From NCBI GenBank assembly GCA_027603945.1, contig JADIIU010000009.1, positions 62,001 through 126,000 on the forward strand: DNA of 64,000 bases, read 5' to 3'. The position numbers were made by a program, and so were the translations under genes. The notes below the pieces were generated by a model. That model saw only the letters and a program-made list of their open reading frames with translations. It was not told the origin of the DNA and did no database searches. The stretch is from Terramyces sp. JEL0728. Lineage: Eukaryota; Chytridiomycota; Chytridiomycetes; Rhizophydiales; Terramycetaceae. Below, piece after piece: positions 32,729-43,709 of the stretch. Every line of letters starts with the position of its first letter. The stretch's first letter is position 1.

Positions 32729-33828
32729 TTATTGCAGGAACAACTTCTTGTCTACTCTGGACCCAAAGAATTCAAACACATTGCCACCCAGTATCTTGGC
32801 CTTGTCTTCTTCACTTAATTTCTTTGCATTCACAACCAATTCGCCAGGCTTATGTTCACCTACGATTAACAATAATTACCTAGCGGGAATGGATAGTCGC
32901 TGCCAAGAATGATACGGTCAATGCCAATCTTTTTGATGAGTAACTCAAGAGCATCTTCGTCATGAATAAGTGAATCAGTCCAGAATCTACCAATATAAGA
33001 CGATGGATTGACTTTGTTTGCAACAGCACAGATATCAGGGCGAACTTGGAACCCGTGTTCAATTCTTCCCAGAGTGTATGGGAAAGCACCTCCAGCTAAA
33101 ATTAGGGCTAATTTACCATGGGCAAAGCAGAAACGAAGTTTAGGATGTCTTTCAAGCACACCGCCAAAGATCAATGAGCAGATGGCGATAGTAGTTTCGC
33201 AAGGCATACCGATTAACCACGGGAACCAATACTTTTCCATTCTACCTGTTTGTTCCATATCCCAAGGGTGAACCTACTATAAAAAGATAATTACAAAGAT
33301 TCCAACATCTAGCTCTTCACAAGCGTCCCAGATTGGCTCTAATTCAGGTGCGTCAAGATTCCAGTCATTAATATGGCTACCAATTTGAATCCCAGCCATT
33401 CCCAATTCATTGACACAGCGACGCAACTCTTGGACAGCAAGATCAGGCGCTTGCATAGGCAGGGTTGCAAGCCCAATAAATTTGCTTGGGTATTGTTGAC
33501 ACGTCATTGCAATATCATCATTTAAATACCTAGCCAAGTCAAGACAGTGGTCTGGTTTTGCCCAATAATTGAACAGCACAGGGATGGTAGAAAGCACCTG
33601 CACGTCAACGCTTGTTTCTGCAATTTCCTTGATTCTTTCTTCTGCATCCCAGCAATTGCAGCAAATGTCTCTAAAAGGTTTTCCGTCCAACATCATTCGC
33701 TGTTTTCCATTTGGCAATTCTTCGGTTGAAATCCACCCAGGGTAGCCATACTTTTTTGACAAGTCTGGCAGCCGTTTTGGGAGAATATGAGTGTGCAAGT
33801 CGACTCTTAAATGTTTGCAATTCGACAT
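32729..33828 (-). CDS. ACMSD: Aminocarboxymuconate-semialdehyde decarboxylase (ACMSD)
   Basis: Introns 33274-33294, 33096-33116 and 32862-32881 join to 345 aa. Metal ligands are visible: DLHTHILP (two His), VHPWD (His), FAHAGGAFP (His) and GSDYPFPLG (Asp). Conserved blocks such as STIPVLFNYWAKP, GLATLPMQAP and GMPCETTIAIC match the zinc amidohydrolase ACMSD, which diverts aminocarboxymuconate semialdehyde in kynurenine (tryptophan) breakdown away from quinolinate/NAD. The second intron is 21 nt, in frame and free of stops. If retained it would insert seven residues between the conserved His and the GGAFP loop, so the spliced form is surely the active one. Confidence 0.94.
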
Positions 33829-34335
33829 ATTTTTGCTGTGGGGTATAACTTTTTTGGTGATTCAAAGTGATACAGAGCCAACATGTGATTAAACAAGCCC
33901 GATATGCCAGAGAACATACCAATCGAATAGCAAACGGTGTCTGCCAAGGTATATTCGATCTCAGAGTAGGATTTACTGGGGTAGCAGCCAACTTTTACAA
34001 ATGGATTTTGGATGTGAAACCTTAATAATTAATCCAGGTCAAAGAATCAAACGCAACCTGTTATCGCACACCATTAGATGTCGGGGTCGAAAGATTCCGT
34101 CAGTAATTCCAGAATAAATATTACACACTGGTGGATATATTTAATACAGCATACAGATTAAGCAAGGCTAATGCAGACCCATCGAACACTCTATTTGAAA
34201 CGCTATTAGCCAGCATCAATTGTAGCCCCAGTCGACTCACTGCTTACACACTTTGTCCTACTCGCTGACTCACTCCCAGCTCCAATAAAAGCCTCAGCAA
34301 AAATTCAACTGGAAAAAAAAATAAGTTATTAAAAA
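33829..34335. promoter_or_regulatory. Divergent intergenic region between ACMSD and eIF6
   Basis: About 500 bp between two divergently transcribed genes; both promoters should be here. Short ORFs have no family signal. A poly-A tract immediately precedes the eIF6 start. No tRNA or specific factor site seen. Confidence 0.4.
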
Positions 34336-35094
34336 ATGGCAGTTCGTGCTCAATTCGAAAACTCTAATGACATTGGTGTATTTGCCAAACTAACAAACTC
34401 ATACGGCCTAGTAGCTATCGGTGGTTCAGAAAACTTTTACAGTGTATTCGAAAGCGAGTTAGGCGACGTTATTCCACTTATCCACACTACAATCGGAGGT
34501 ACAAGAATTGTCGGTAGATTAACTGCCGGAAACAGACATGGATTACTTGTCCCAAACAGCACAACCGACCAAGAATTACAGCATATCAGAAATGCGCTGC
34601 CAGACTCTGTAGCTATTCAGAGAATCGAAGAGCGTTTATCCGCCCTTGGAAATGTTATTGCTTGCAACGACTATGCAGCTTTGATTCATCCTGATGTTGA
34701 CAGAGAAACAGAAGAAATCATTGCAGACACATTAAAAGTAGAAGTATTCAGAGAAACTGTTGCTGGTAATGTATTGGTTGGCTCTTTCTGTGCCCTAAGC
34801 AATCAAGGCGGTCTTGTTCATCCTCGCACCTCAGTGCAAGATCAAGACGAATTATCTTCCCTCTTGCAAATCCCCCTAGTGGTAATTAATCATTAATTTT
34901 AGGCCGGGACTGTAAACAGAGGTTCAGACTTGATTGGCGGTGGGTTAGTTGTGAATGATTGGACAGCATTTGCGGGTAACGATACTACAAGTACCGAACT
35001 TTCGGTTATCGAAAGTATCTTTAAGCTACAAGATAGAAAACCAACCTATGTTGTCAATGAATTCAGAGATTCGCTTATTGATAGCATGACATAA
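34336..35094 (+). CDS. TIF6: Translation initiation factor 6 (anti-association factor)
   Basis: A 21-nt intron at 34882-34902 joins to 245 aa, the usual eIF6 length. The five-fold pentein repeat is recognisable: [18 protein letters not shown] then YGLVAIGG at the start, [57 protein letters not shown], and [20 protein letters not shown]. eIF6 binds uL14 on the pre-60S subunit and prevents premature joining with 40S; it is released by SBDS/EFL1. AATAAA follows the stop at once. Confidence 0.96.
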
Positions 35095-35132
35095 TTGAAT
35101 AAATATCATTTACAATTTTTTCTGTTTTCTGA

Positions 35133-35507
35133 ATGGTTGAACTGAAAAAAGAAAAGGGAAAGAAACCACTGGATCCAGAGAAAGCAGATGTCCTGCCTGA
35201 AAAGGAGCAAGGAAAGACCCGGATACGAGATAAGGGGAAAGCGCCAGCAGAGATAACAGAAGAATCAGATGACGAGTCATTTGTTGAAGATGACGACGAC
35301 AGTGAAGAATTTACATCAGAAGAGGAGGAAGAAGAAATCATTGAAGATGAAATTGCTGGTCTATTTGAAGAAGCAGAGGAGTTTGGTGATAAATCAGATT
35401 ATCAAGTAGGACTTAGATCAGGCACGAATAAGCAAAAACGGCCGCTTGAACAACCAAAGGTTGGATCTTCGAGCGGAATCTCTAAAAAAGCAAAGCCTGA
35501 AAAGTAA
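35133..35507 (+). CDS. Acidic, probably nuclear protein (124 aa)
   Basis: An intronless ORF from the ATG at 35133. The N-terminal 35 residues are Lys-rich, residues ~45-80 are almost pure Asp/Glu/Ser, and the C-terminus is basic with GISKKAKPEK, a possible nuclear localisation signal. Composition resembles small histone chaperones (Chz1-like) or other acidic nuclear proteins, but no diagnostic motif is present. It lies 38 bp after eIF6 on the same strand. Confidence 0.5.
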   Translation: MVELKKEKGKKPLDPEKADVLPEKEQGKTRIRDKGKAPAEITEESDDESFVEDDDDSEEFTSEEEEEEIIEDEIAGLFEEAEEFGDKSDYQVGLRSGTNKQKRPLEQPKVGSSSGISKKAKPEK

Positions 35508-35627
35508 TATAATCTGAATAACACCATTACTTTGATTGTGACGAATTTTTCACCAATCACCTGTGTGAGTCAATGCTAAAAAATCTGAGAAAAAAGCTTG
35601 ATTCCGTAACACCAGAAATCAATAATA

Positions 35628-36917
35628 ATGGCGTACGTATCGATTCCAGCGGATATACCAGATGAACACACACCACTATTGGAAGTCTATGATCAAATAG
35701 GACCAAAATCAACGTTCACCCAGACGACAGTAAATTCGTTAAATTTGTTGATGGGTATGGGACTGCTTTCTCTGCCATTTGCCTTTTACAAATTAGGATG
35801 GGTACTTGGAATATCACTGTTGGTTTTATTTTGCAGTTTAGCTTGCTATACCGCTTATTTGATTGGTACTTGCATGGAGTTTGAAACTGCTGCTGGAAAA
35901 CCAACTTCATTCTACGATATTGCTTATATGGCCTACGGAGCTCCTGGCAAGTATTTTATGATTGTTTTGTTTTCCCTTGAATTACTAGCCGCAGCTGTAG
36001 CAATGTTAATTTTGTTTGCTGATTCACTGATTTCACTTGTTCCAGTACTAACGCCATTCAAACCGCAGATCATGATTGGATCAATATTGCTGTTAACTCC
36101 AATGACTTGGCAAAAATCAATGAGCAAAATATCTTGGGTCAGTTTTGTTGGCGTTTTGTCGTTGATTGTGTTGACAGTTGCCATTTTATGGGATGGTATT
36201 ACTAACCCGACTGGTCCTGGATCTATCTTTCATCCGCAACAAACAAATATGTGGCCTGAAGATATTAATCAAGTTGGATTGGGAATTGGGTTATTGTTTG
36301 TGGGATTAGATGGTATGAAGATTATTAATTGTAGGGCACGCAGTATTTCCATCCTTATATTTGGACATGATTGAGAAAAAGAGATTCGGCAAGTCCGTAT
36401 CTGTTACCTATACGATTGTTGCCATGTTTTATAGTTTGATTGGAGCGTGTGGATACCTAATGTTTGGCAACGAAATTCAGCCAGAGGTACTTTATATTAA
36501 TATCAGGTATCGCAAAACCTTCCTCTGGTTCCTTCGTTCAACGTGCTTTTGAATCAAAGCGCCTTGTCCTTTATAGCTATTAATCCTTTGACAAAGTATG
36601 CGCTCATAGTACATCCGGTAAATTCTACCGTAGAATCACTGTTGAATATCTCCTCTCATACTCTCACAATTCTCTCAAGGACTTTTCTGTCATTTTTGGT
36701 CCTGTTAATAGCGATTATTTTTCCGTCGTTCTACAAAGTCATGGGCTTTATTGGGGCAGCATTGTCCTTTATGACAGTAGTGATTATGCCAACCGCTTGC
36801 TATGTTAGATTGGCCTGGAATAATATCGGTCGGTGGAACAGAGTTGGCCATTTGTGTATCATAGTATTTGGATTTGGGTTTATGACCTTTGGAACTTATG
36901 GTGTAATGACAGTGTAA
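35628..36917 (+). CDS. Amino acid transporter, AAAP/AVT family
   Basis: Introns 36313-36334 (22 nt) and 36487-36506 (20 nt) join to 415 aa. A short cytosolic N-terminus with a DEHTPLL dileucine motif (vacuole/lysosome sorting signal) precedes about 11 membrane helices. Family marks are SLNLLMGMGLLSLPFAFYKLG at helix 1, GLDGHAVFPSLYLDM at the first junction, and the PLTKYAL block. AAAP transporters move neutral or cationic amino acids, in fungi often out of or into the vacuole (AVT1-7). Substrate cannot be inferred. Confidence 0.88.
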
Positions 36918-37452
36918 TAGATTTATATAATTGGTATTTGGTTTGGGCTTTGTATTTGGATGGTCATAATATTTCCTCAAAGGCTGGTTATCAATACAGC
37001 ATCCTCACAGATATCCAGCTACCGCCACCAATGGGTTTACTAGGACTTTGCAAAAGTGGAATCTCTCAGTTATCAAAGGGATATAAAGAATTGCAATCAG
37101 AAATTTGGGTATAGATATTGGCAGTCATATTCGTGAGAATCCTACTGACGTGCAATGTCTTTAAGTTTCATCATATTGCAACTGAATACCCAGCGGCAGT
37201 TTATATAGAAAGTGCGGCGGGTACAGGTTGTTTGCCATCGCATTTGACCCAGTGAGAGCTTCAACTTTTGTGAAATTCAAAAAGAAAAAAAATTGAATTT
37301 ATACCCTTGCGCCACGGACAGAATGGGAAGGAACAACCAACTGCAGGTTGAGATTAAGAGACAAATCCGCTTGTTTTCTGACACTTGGCAGTCATAAATA
37401 TCACGTGATGACAAATAGTTGATTTTTACGCGAGTTTTGTTTTCTAAACGCT
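36918..37452. other. Intergenic region upstream of Rab gene
   Basis: About 530 bp without a supported gene. It contains a palindromic E-box at 37400-37409 (annotated separately) and AT-rich sequence before the Rab start codon. Confidence 0.4.
37400..37409. promoter_or_regulatory. E-box palindrome ATCACGTGAT
   Basis: A perfect 10-bp palindrome with a CACGTG core, 44 bp upstream of the Rab start at 37453. CACGTG is bound by bHLH proteins such as Cbf1/Pho4-type and USF-type factors. Position and symmetry support a functional site; the factor is unknown. Confidence 0.45.
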
Positions 37453-38137
<685 letters not shown>

Positions 38138-38214
38138 TGCTAATATTAGGCGGATGATCTAGCTATTTATTCTTATAACAATAAAATTTTGAAGATTTTT
38201 ATTCCAGTTTTTTA

Positions 38215-38877
38215 ATGTTTTTGGTATCTGGTCGATTGGCCAAGCAAGCAGTTTACTCACAGCGCAGAAACATAGGGATACCGTATGTAATCGAATCTTT
38301 GTCGAGGGGAGAGCGAGTATTTGATATATTTTCAAGATTACTAAAGGAACGAATAATATTTTTGAATGGTGGAGTAAACGACGCTGCGTCTACAATCATT
38401 GTAGCTCAGCTACTATTTTTGGACGAAGTAAAGAAGCCGATATCGTTCTACATCAACTCTCCCGGTGGATCAGTAACTGCTGGGATGGCTATTTATGACA
38501 CTGTAATAGTAGATTGATTATAGATGCAATACATATCCTCGCCAGTATCAACGGTGTGTATTGGACAAGCCTGCTCTATGGGATCATTGCTGTTAGCTGC
38601 CGGAGAACCTGGCCAGAGATATATCTTGCCCCACGCAAGGGTGATGCTGCACCAACCAAGCGGAGGAGCTGAAGGGCAAGCGTCAGATATAGCCATTCAG
38701 GCACAGGAGATATTGAAAGTCAGGAAATCTTTGAACAACATTTACGTGAAGCACACAAAGCAGCCGTTGGATGTGATTGAAAGCACAATGGAAAGAGATT
38801 TCTACTTTAGCGCAGATGAAGCCCTTAAATTTGGTTTGGTTGACCATGTCATTGATAAACGCATTGATTTGAAATAA
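38215..38877 (+). CDS. CLPP: ClpP, proteolytic subunit of mitochondrial ATP-dependent Clp protease
   Basis: A 21-nt intron at 38503-38523 joins to 213 aa. The Ser-His-Asp triad is visible: [14 protein letters not shown] (Ser), [12 protein letters not shown] (His), and the later Asp in the [16 protein letters not shown] region. N-terminal NGGVNDAAS and [10 protein letters not shown] are family blocks. The first ~15 residues are basic and Asp/Glu-free, suiting a mitochondrial presequence. ClpP forms a tetradecamer with ClpX and degrades matrix proteins; it is absent from budding yeast. The stop overlaps AATAAA. Confidence 0.94.
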
Positions 38878-39185
38878 ACTGTGTTGCATCCCAGATATTA
38901 GTTGACTATCCAGTGCAATGACTCTTCCGGTTTGCCAGCCGTGGGAAAGATCGATCGCTTAACGGAAGCAGCTGAAAAGACAGTGATGGTGGATACAACC
39001 AAGAATAAACGATACACAGTGACGGGTTTAACCGAAAATAAAGAGAGTTTAACTAAATCCACTAGTAGATCATATTTGCTGGCCGTAGCAGTCCGTTATC
39101 TGCACTTTATTTTGGTTTTCAGCAAGTTTTGATTCATCTCTGACTGTCTGCAATTCAGGTGGCGGAGTCTGATTTCTTTTTCAAA
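38878..39185. other. Gap between ClpP and second Rab gene
   Basis: About 310 bp. A 75-codon frame ends near 39132 but has no ATG start, no family signal and no micro-intron pattern joining it to another exon. I see no supported gene. Confidence 0.4.
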
Positions 39186-39810
39186 ATGACTGGATTATAC
39201 GACCATGTTGTCAAAGTATTATTAATTGGAGACTCTGGAGTTGGGAAATCCTGTTTATTGATGCGCTTCTGCAGCGATGAATTCACCCCATCATTCATCA
39301 CAACAATTGGAATTGATTTCAAGGTCAGGACTGTCGATGTTGACGGAAAGAGAATCAAAATGCAGATTTGGGATACCGCCGGGCAAGAACGGTTCCAAAC
39401 TATCACTTCATCTTATTATAGAGGTGCAATGGGTGTTGCCGTTACTTTTGATTTAACCAGCGAAAAGAGCTTTCAAAGTACTATTATTTAATATAGGTCT
39501 CCCGCAATGGTTGCGGAATATTGAAGACAGTGCACCTGAAGGAGTCAATAAATTGTTGGTTGGCAACAAATGTGATTTGGTAGACCAAGTTCAAATTTCT
39601 GACGAACAAGCTGCTGAATATGCAGGAAAACATGGAATGAAATACGTAAAAGCCAGTGCCAAGGCTAATATTGGTGTTGAAGAAGCGTTCTTTACCCTGG
39701 CCAAAAGTATTATTGAAAGATTGGGCGATGAAACTATTCCTGAAAAGCCAAGAGATAGAGTCAAAGTAGATGCTTCTGAAACTCCAGTTTCCCAATCATC
39801 TTGCTGTTAA
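39186..39810 (+). CDS. Rab GTPase, Rab8/Sec4-like (copy 2)
   Basis: One 19-nt intron at 39478-39496 joins to 201 aa. G-box motifs: [37 protein letters not shown] and ASAK; it ends SSCC, a double-cysteine prenylation motif. The intron falls after SFQ in phase 1, exactly matching the second intron of the first Rab (after SFN). The pair therefore shares an ancestral intron, and copy 1 has two extra. The ATG at 39186 is preferred to an upstream GTG. Likely role is secretory vesicle traffic, possibly divided between the two copies. Confidence 0.92.
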
Positions 39811-40032
39811 TTTGTGTTTTGATTGAATTTAATACAATTTTTATTATTTTATCTTGCTGGGCTGTTCTGTGCCTTTATTTATAATGGTACAGTGATGGCA
39901 AGTTTCAATGGATATCTGTTGTCTCCATTGACAGTGTGTAACCGAACAGTCATGCAACTTGTGAGAGGATACACACTATCATAAGAATAAAGATTCTTCT
40001 TAAAATCAAGATTGGCAGATTTATTGAATGTA

Positions 40033-41133
40033 TTATTCCTTGTACAACACTTTGACAAATGAAATCATATCAACATCCTTGGCAGCGATAGCTACGCAGT
40101 AAGGATCTTTTAACAGTTCACCTGGTGCGGGCCGTTTAGTCTGATCTTTAATCAAGCTGGATTAAAATAATAATACCTTCTAGCAACGAATTTTTCAAAT
40201 TCCGGAGAGAATTCGCCAGGAGGTAGTGTAGGAACGGGTTCGTGAACGATATATTCTAGCAGTTCAAATACTGATAACGGTTGGCCATTTGGCGGGAACG
40301 GGAATTTCCCAATCACTAGTTCAACTAGTGTCATTCCCAAACTCCACACATCAGAAGCAGAGGTATAGCTTTCTCCTTGAATACGCTCAGGCTACATTAG
40401 TAACTATTACCGACATGTATCCACTAGTCCCTACGAATGTGTTTGCCACAGAATTAATGGTTTGTCCACTAACTCCAAAATCCCCAATCTTTACTTCTCC
40501 TTGTGAATTTAAAAGAATGTTGCTTGGCTTGATATCTCGTTAATAAACACTAACCTCTATGAATAATGCGATGCTCGTCATATACATAAGCTAGCCCAGC
40601 AAGGGTAGCATATCCTATTTTCCCAGCGACATCTTCAGGCACATTTCCAGTCTTTTTATACACTTGATCCAACGAACCACAATTCATAAACTCCATACAA
40701 ATACTGATATCGCCTTCAAACAAAAAGGCTCCGTAGAAAGACACAATATATGGTGAATTGCATTTATGCAAAAACTGAAGTTCTCTCAATATTTGTTTGC
40801 GGACTGAATTCTTTGCTTCAACGTGAATAATCTAATTTAAATTAAAGGTACTTTTCTAGCCATCACTATATCGCTTGGTTTGTGAAGTACTTTACTAACA
40901 GTGCCGCCTGCTCCTGATCCAAGTTCTACTAATGTTGAGATATCTTCTGGTTTCAAATCAAGCTGTAAACTTTTGGGAATATGAATTTCTTTTAGTTGCG
41001 GTGCTAGTATTGAAGATGGCGATTCTATATCTTGGCCTGCGGTAGCTGTAATTCCAGGTTTTAGATTAAGTCTGACTGGTTTAGGTTTCCTTGCTGGTGT
41101 TGTAGATTTTGGTGAGTCCGTTTTGTCTGCCAT
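40033..41133 (-). CDS. MAP kinase kinase, Ste7/Byr1/MEK-type
   Basis: Introns 40832-40851, 40536-40554, 40392-40410 and 40157-40176 (20, 19, 19, 20 nt) join to 340 aa. Kinase motifs: [17 protein letters not shown] (Lys), [24 protein letters not shown]. The activation loop [15 protein letters not shown] then SPERIQGE has the Ser and Thr phosphorylated by MAPKKKs. The NSVAxTFVGTSxYMSPERI pattern is nearest to fission-yeast Byr1 and MEK1/2 rather than Pbs2 (where the loop is different). An N-terminal basic region ([15 protein letters not shown]) resembles a MAPK docking site. The Ste11-like MAPKKK at 6088-9318 is a plausible upstream partner. Confidence 0.92.
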
Positions 41134-41449
41134 GAGATTGAAAACTATTTTTTTAGGCGTGAAATAAAAGTGGTTGGTTACACTTCAACAAAGCAATCAA
41201 TCAAATTATAAATCGTTTAATTCACACGCGTGTAGATGATTGCAGCAGGCATTTATACCCATACCAATGTGTGGTTAATCAGCAATCAAGAGGTGTGTAT
41301 TGATAGTGCGGCGTGCCAGCCTGATTGATGCGGTTTGCTATGCACACCTGTGATATAAAGAAATTCTCAATAAACAGAGAAAAGGAACCAATTTATCTGT
41401 TGTGTATTCAAATTGGCCGAATTTAATTTTTGGATTATTTCTGGACAAA
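41134..41449. promoter_or_regulatory. Divergent intergenic region between MAPKK and Hop2-like gene
   Basis: About 315 bp shared by two genes transcribed away from each other. AT-rich, with no specific factor site recognised. AGTGCGGCG near 41305 also occurs upstream of the first Rab gene (37211), possibly by chance. Confidence 0.35.
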
Positions 41450-42076
41450 ATGACCAACCAATCCAAAACAGTGTTGGACTATTTGAACTCTCAAGCAAGA
41501 CCTTATAATGCCAGCGACATTTACTTGAATTTGAAGCAAGCAATTCCAAAAGCGCAAATTCAAAAGATCCTCTTGGAGTTAAAGGATAAGGAGTTGGTAA
41601 CTGGAAAACAGTACGGGAAGCAATGGATATTTGCACCTATCTACGTCCCAGTTGAAGAAAATGGTGTAATTAATAATGAAGAATTGGAATTAAAAGTGCA
41701 GGAACTGAAATCAGCCAACCGATCCAGTGAAAAATGTAACTGGTACATACACTCGCTAAACTAGAATACTAATTTAGATTTACAAAAACTCAAGAATGTC
41801 CCGACATTGGAAGAAGCCAGCAATCAGATTGAGGAAATGGAAAAGGAAATTGTAGCCATGCAGAGTGAAATTGAAGAGTTAAGAAACACCGATACGAATG
41901 CTGATCCCAAGATAGAAAAGGAGTACGCGGAATTGAAAAAGGAATGGGTAAAGCGAAGACGAATGTTTTACAATTTCTTTGATCAGTTGTGCGAATCGAA
42001 AGCGCCAAAGGAATTGAAGAAAGAATTGGACCTTGAATTTGATCAAGACCAAGGAGTGAATATCAATGATTATTAA
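41450..42076 (+). CDS. HOP2: Hop2/TBPIP-like meiotic recombination protein
   Basis: Spliced product is 194 aa. The winged-helix N-terminus (VLDYLNSQARPYNASDIYLN, ELVTGKQYGKQWIF) and the long central coiled coil with a C-terminal WVKRRRMFYNFFDQLCES block match Hop2/TBPIP, which pairs with Mnd1 to stimulate Dmc1/Rad51 strand invasion in meiosis. The only intron that keeps frame is 41736-41777, 42 nt, twice the usual size; its internal CTAAACTAG acceptor leads to a stop. Presence suggests a sexual cycle. The length is slightly shorter than human HOP2. Confidence 0.85.
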
Positions 42077-42123
42077 TTGCTCGTTCGTAATAAATGCGTT
42101 CATATTTCTCAGAAACCTGTTGC

Positions 42124-42205
42124 AGTCCGAAAGCTGTTCAACGAGTCCGAAGCTGTTCAGCGAGTTAGAAGCTATTCAACGAGTTAGAAGCTGTTCAACG
42201 AGTCC
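42124..42205. repeat. Tandem repeat, four copies of a 19-bp unit
   Basis: Four consecutive 19-bp units (42124-42142, 42143-42161, 42162-42180, 42181-42199) with the core GAGTTAGAAGCTGTTCAAC and one or two differences each, plus a partial fifth. It sits in the tail-to-tail gap between the Hop2-like and KH-like genes. The unit is not a multiple of three and lies outside coding sequence. Confidence 0.9.
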
Positions 42206-42256
42206 TCAAACACTAAATGAATCTATCCAAAGTTTGCAAAACAAATATGAGTATAT

Positions 42257-42681
42257 TTAATAGTGTTTATCCCAGCCATTTGAACTTGAACCTGAGGAGG
42301 CAAAGCTGTTTCTGCTCTTGTCCTTCTTTAAATCCCTTCTCTGGCCCCAAGCTCCAGGTTTATCCGGTCTGGCCCAACTCTTTTTTGATTTTGTGTTAAC
42401 GGGAAAGAACAATAAATTCAACTGACTTTGTGCTTTAAATACATCTTCTTGCGTATCTCCTGCTATCTGAATCGCATTCTTGTCATGTACGAATGTAATA
42501 TCAGTAAATGTTTCCAAAGCTATTTTACTATGTTAGAATCATTGTACATTATTGTTTCCGAGTCTTGGCCTTGACGGAGTCTAGTTTCGTCCCAATCTGG
42601 CGGGCAGTAAATGTAACCTATGATATCTTGTTGTTCCCAATTCATTCTATGAGGTAAAGTTTTTCTTGTTCCTCTTTTCAT
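42257..42681 (-). CDS. Small KH-like, putative RNA-binding protein (134 aa)
   Basis: A 20-nt intron at 42528-42547 joins two exons. The central region (~45-95; ALETFTDITFVHDKN then AIQIAGDTQEDV) has the beta-alpha-alpha-beta look of a KH-type domain, with a GxxxD-like turn. The C-terminus is basic and Ser/Trp/Arg-rich (KSKKSWARPDKPGAWGQRR). I infer RNA binding, but no named family is clear. The ATG at 42681 gives the longest supported start; an upstream ATG in another frame would need an extra intron. Confidence 0.55.
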
Positions 42682-42944
42682 TTAGCGCCTCCAGTTTCCT
42701 TTTTAAGAACAGAGCCTTGTCAGGAGACATCTTGGATTTGTTGATAGTCTTGACGTCTTGGAGTTCCAGTCAAGAAGTGTGTATCCTGTTGATTTAGTGC
42801 TAGCCCATCGATATGCTCTGAACCCAAGCCCATCGGTGACAATTTAGTGTTCAGAGTTGAGCCAACTAAAAGAAAACGGTTCAAGTTGCTGAAATGTACT
42901 CAACTATCTAGAGTAAATATAATGATTTTATTGGATAAAACACG

Positions 42945-43655
42945 TCAAGAGTTGAAGATGCGTGTATACAAGCGATCATGGCATCCCTGTACTATATCCA
43001 AGAGCGGCCAAGTGGAATACCCTTCATCTTCAGAATCAGCACTCCCAAGCTTCATTAGTTCATCAATCAAACCACGCTGCTCAAAGAGTATCTGCTGTCC
43101 TTCATACGGTCCAATGACAGAAAGTCTAATGGCGCTTGAAACAATACTGCGCATTTGCAGAAACAAATACAGGAATATAATCCTTTCAAGTGGTAGATCA
43201 AAGTATGTGCATACGATGGTAAAACATATCGGTAGGTGGCCGCCGTTTTGTTTCAATAACGATCGCTTGAACACATTTGTAAAACTGAATGATTTAGTTG
43301 ATAATGAAAGGTATGCGATTCCTTGCTGCACCGAAGCCCTTTTTGAAATGTGATTTAGCCCCACCATAGCATCAAATTTATGGTCCAGCTCTAGTATTCT
43401 ATCAGTCACTGCTTGCGAGATACTATCCTCTTTCAAGCCATCTTTGTTTGTATTCAACTCTTTCAAACAATGAAATGCAGACTTGATGAATGGAATTGTG
43501 CTTGAATTGACGGATAATAATGATTGCTTGATGAAAATCGTGAGGTCGGTGTAATTGCCTGTTTGAATTGACGCTTCTAATCCGCTCGAACAAACGAATC
43601 CTCCCACGGGTAATGCTGAATCTGAAAGCAGCAACAGCAAAAAGTCTGGATTCAT
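42945..43655 (-). CDS. UREF: Urease accessory protein UreF
   Basis: Intronless, 236 aa from the ATG at 43655. Matches UreF: an N-terminal LLLLSDSALPVGGFVCSSGLE signature, an all-helical body, and a C-terminal region ending in DIVQGCHDRLYTRIFNS, where CHDxLYTRIFNS is the conserved UreF/UreD tail. UreF works with UreD and UreG to insert nickel into urease, so the genome probably encodes urease and can use urea. Urease itself is not in this window. Confidence 0.92.
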   Translation of the reverse strand: MNPDFLLLLLSDSALPVGGFVCSSGLEASIQTGNYTDLTIFIKQSLLSVNSSTIPFIKSAFHCLKELNTNKDGLKEDSISQAVTDRILELDHKFDAMVGLNHISKRASVQQGIAYLSLSTKSFSFTNVFKRSLLKQNGGHLPICFTIVCTYFDLPLERIIFLYLFLQMRSIVSSAIRLSVIGPYEGQQILFEQRGLIDELMKLGSADSEDEGYSTWPLLDIVQGCHDRLYTRIFNS

Positions 43656-43709
43656 TGACAAAACTTTTGATAAATTTAGACTAAAAATTACAAGGTTATA
43701 TTCAAAAAA

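Noticed and set aside
38902..39132. 75-codon frame between ClpP and the second Rab
   Set aside because: No ATG start (it opens with TTG), no known domain, no splice partner.
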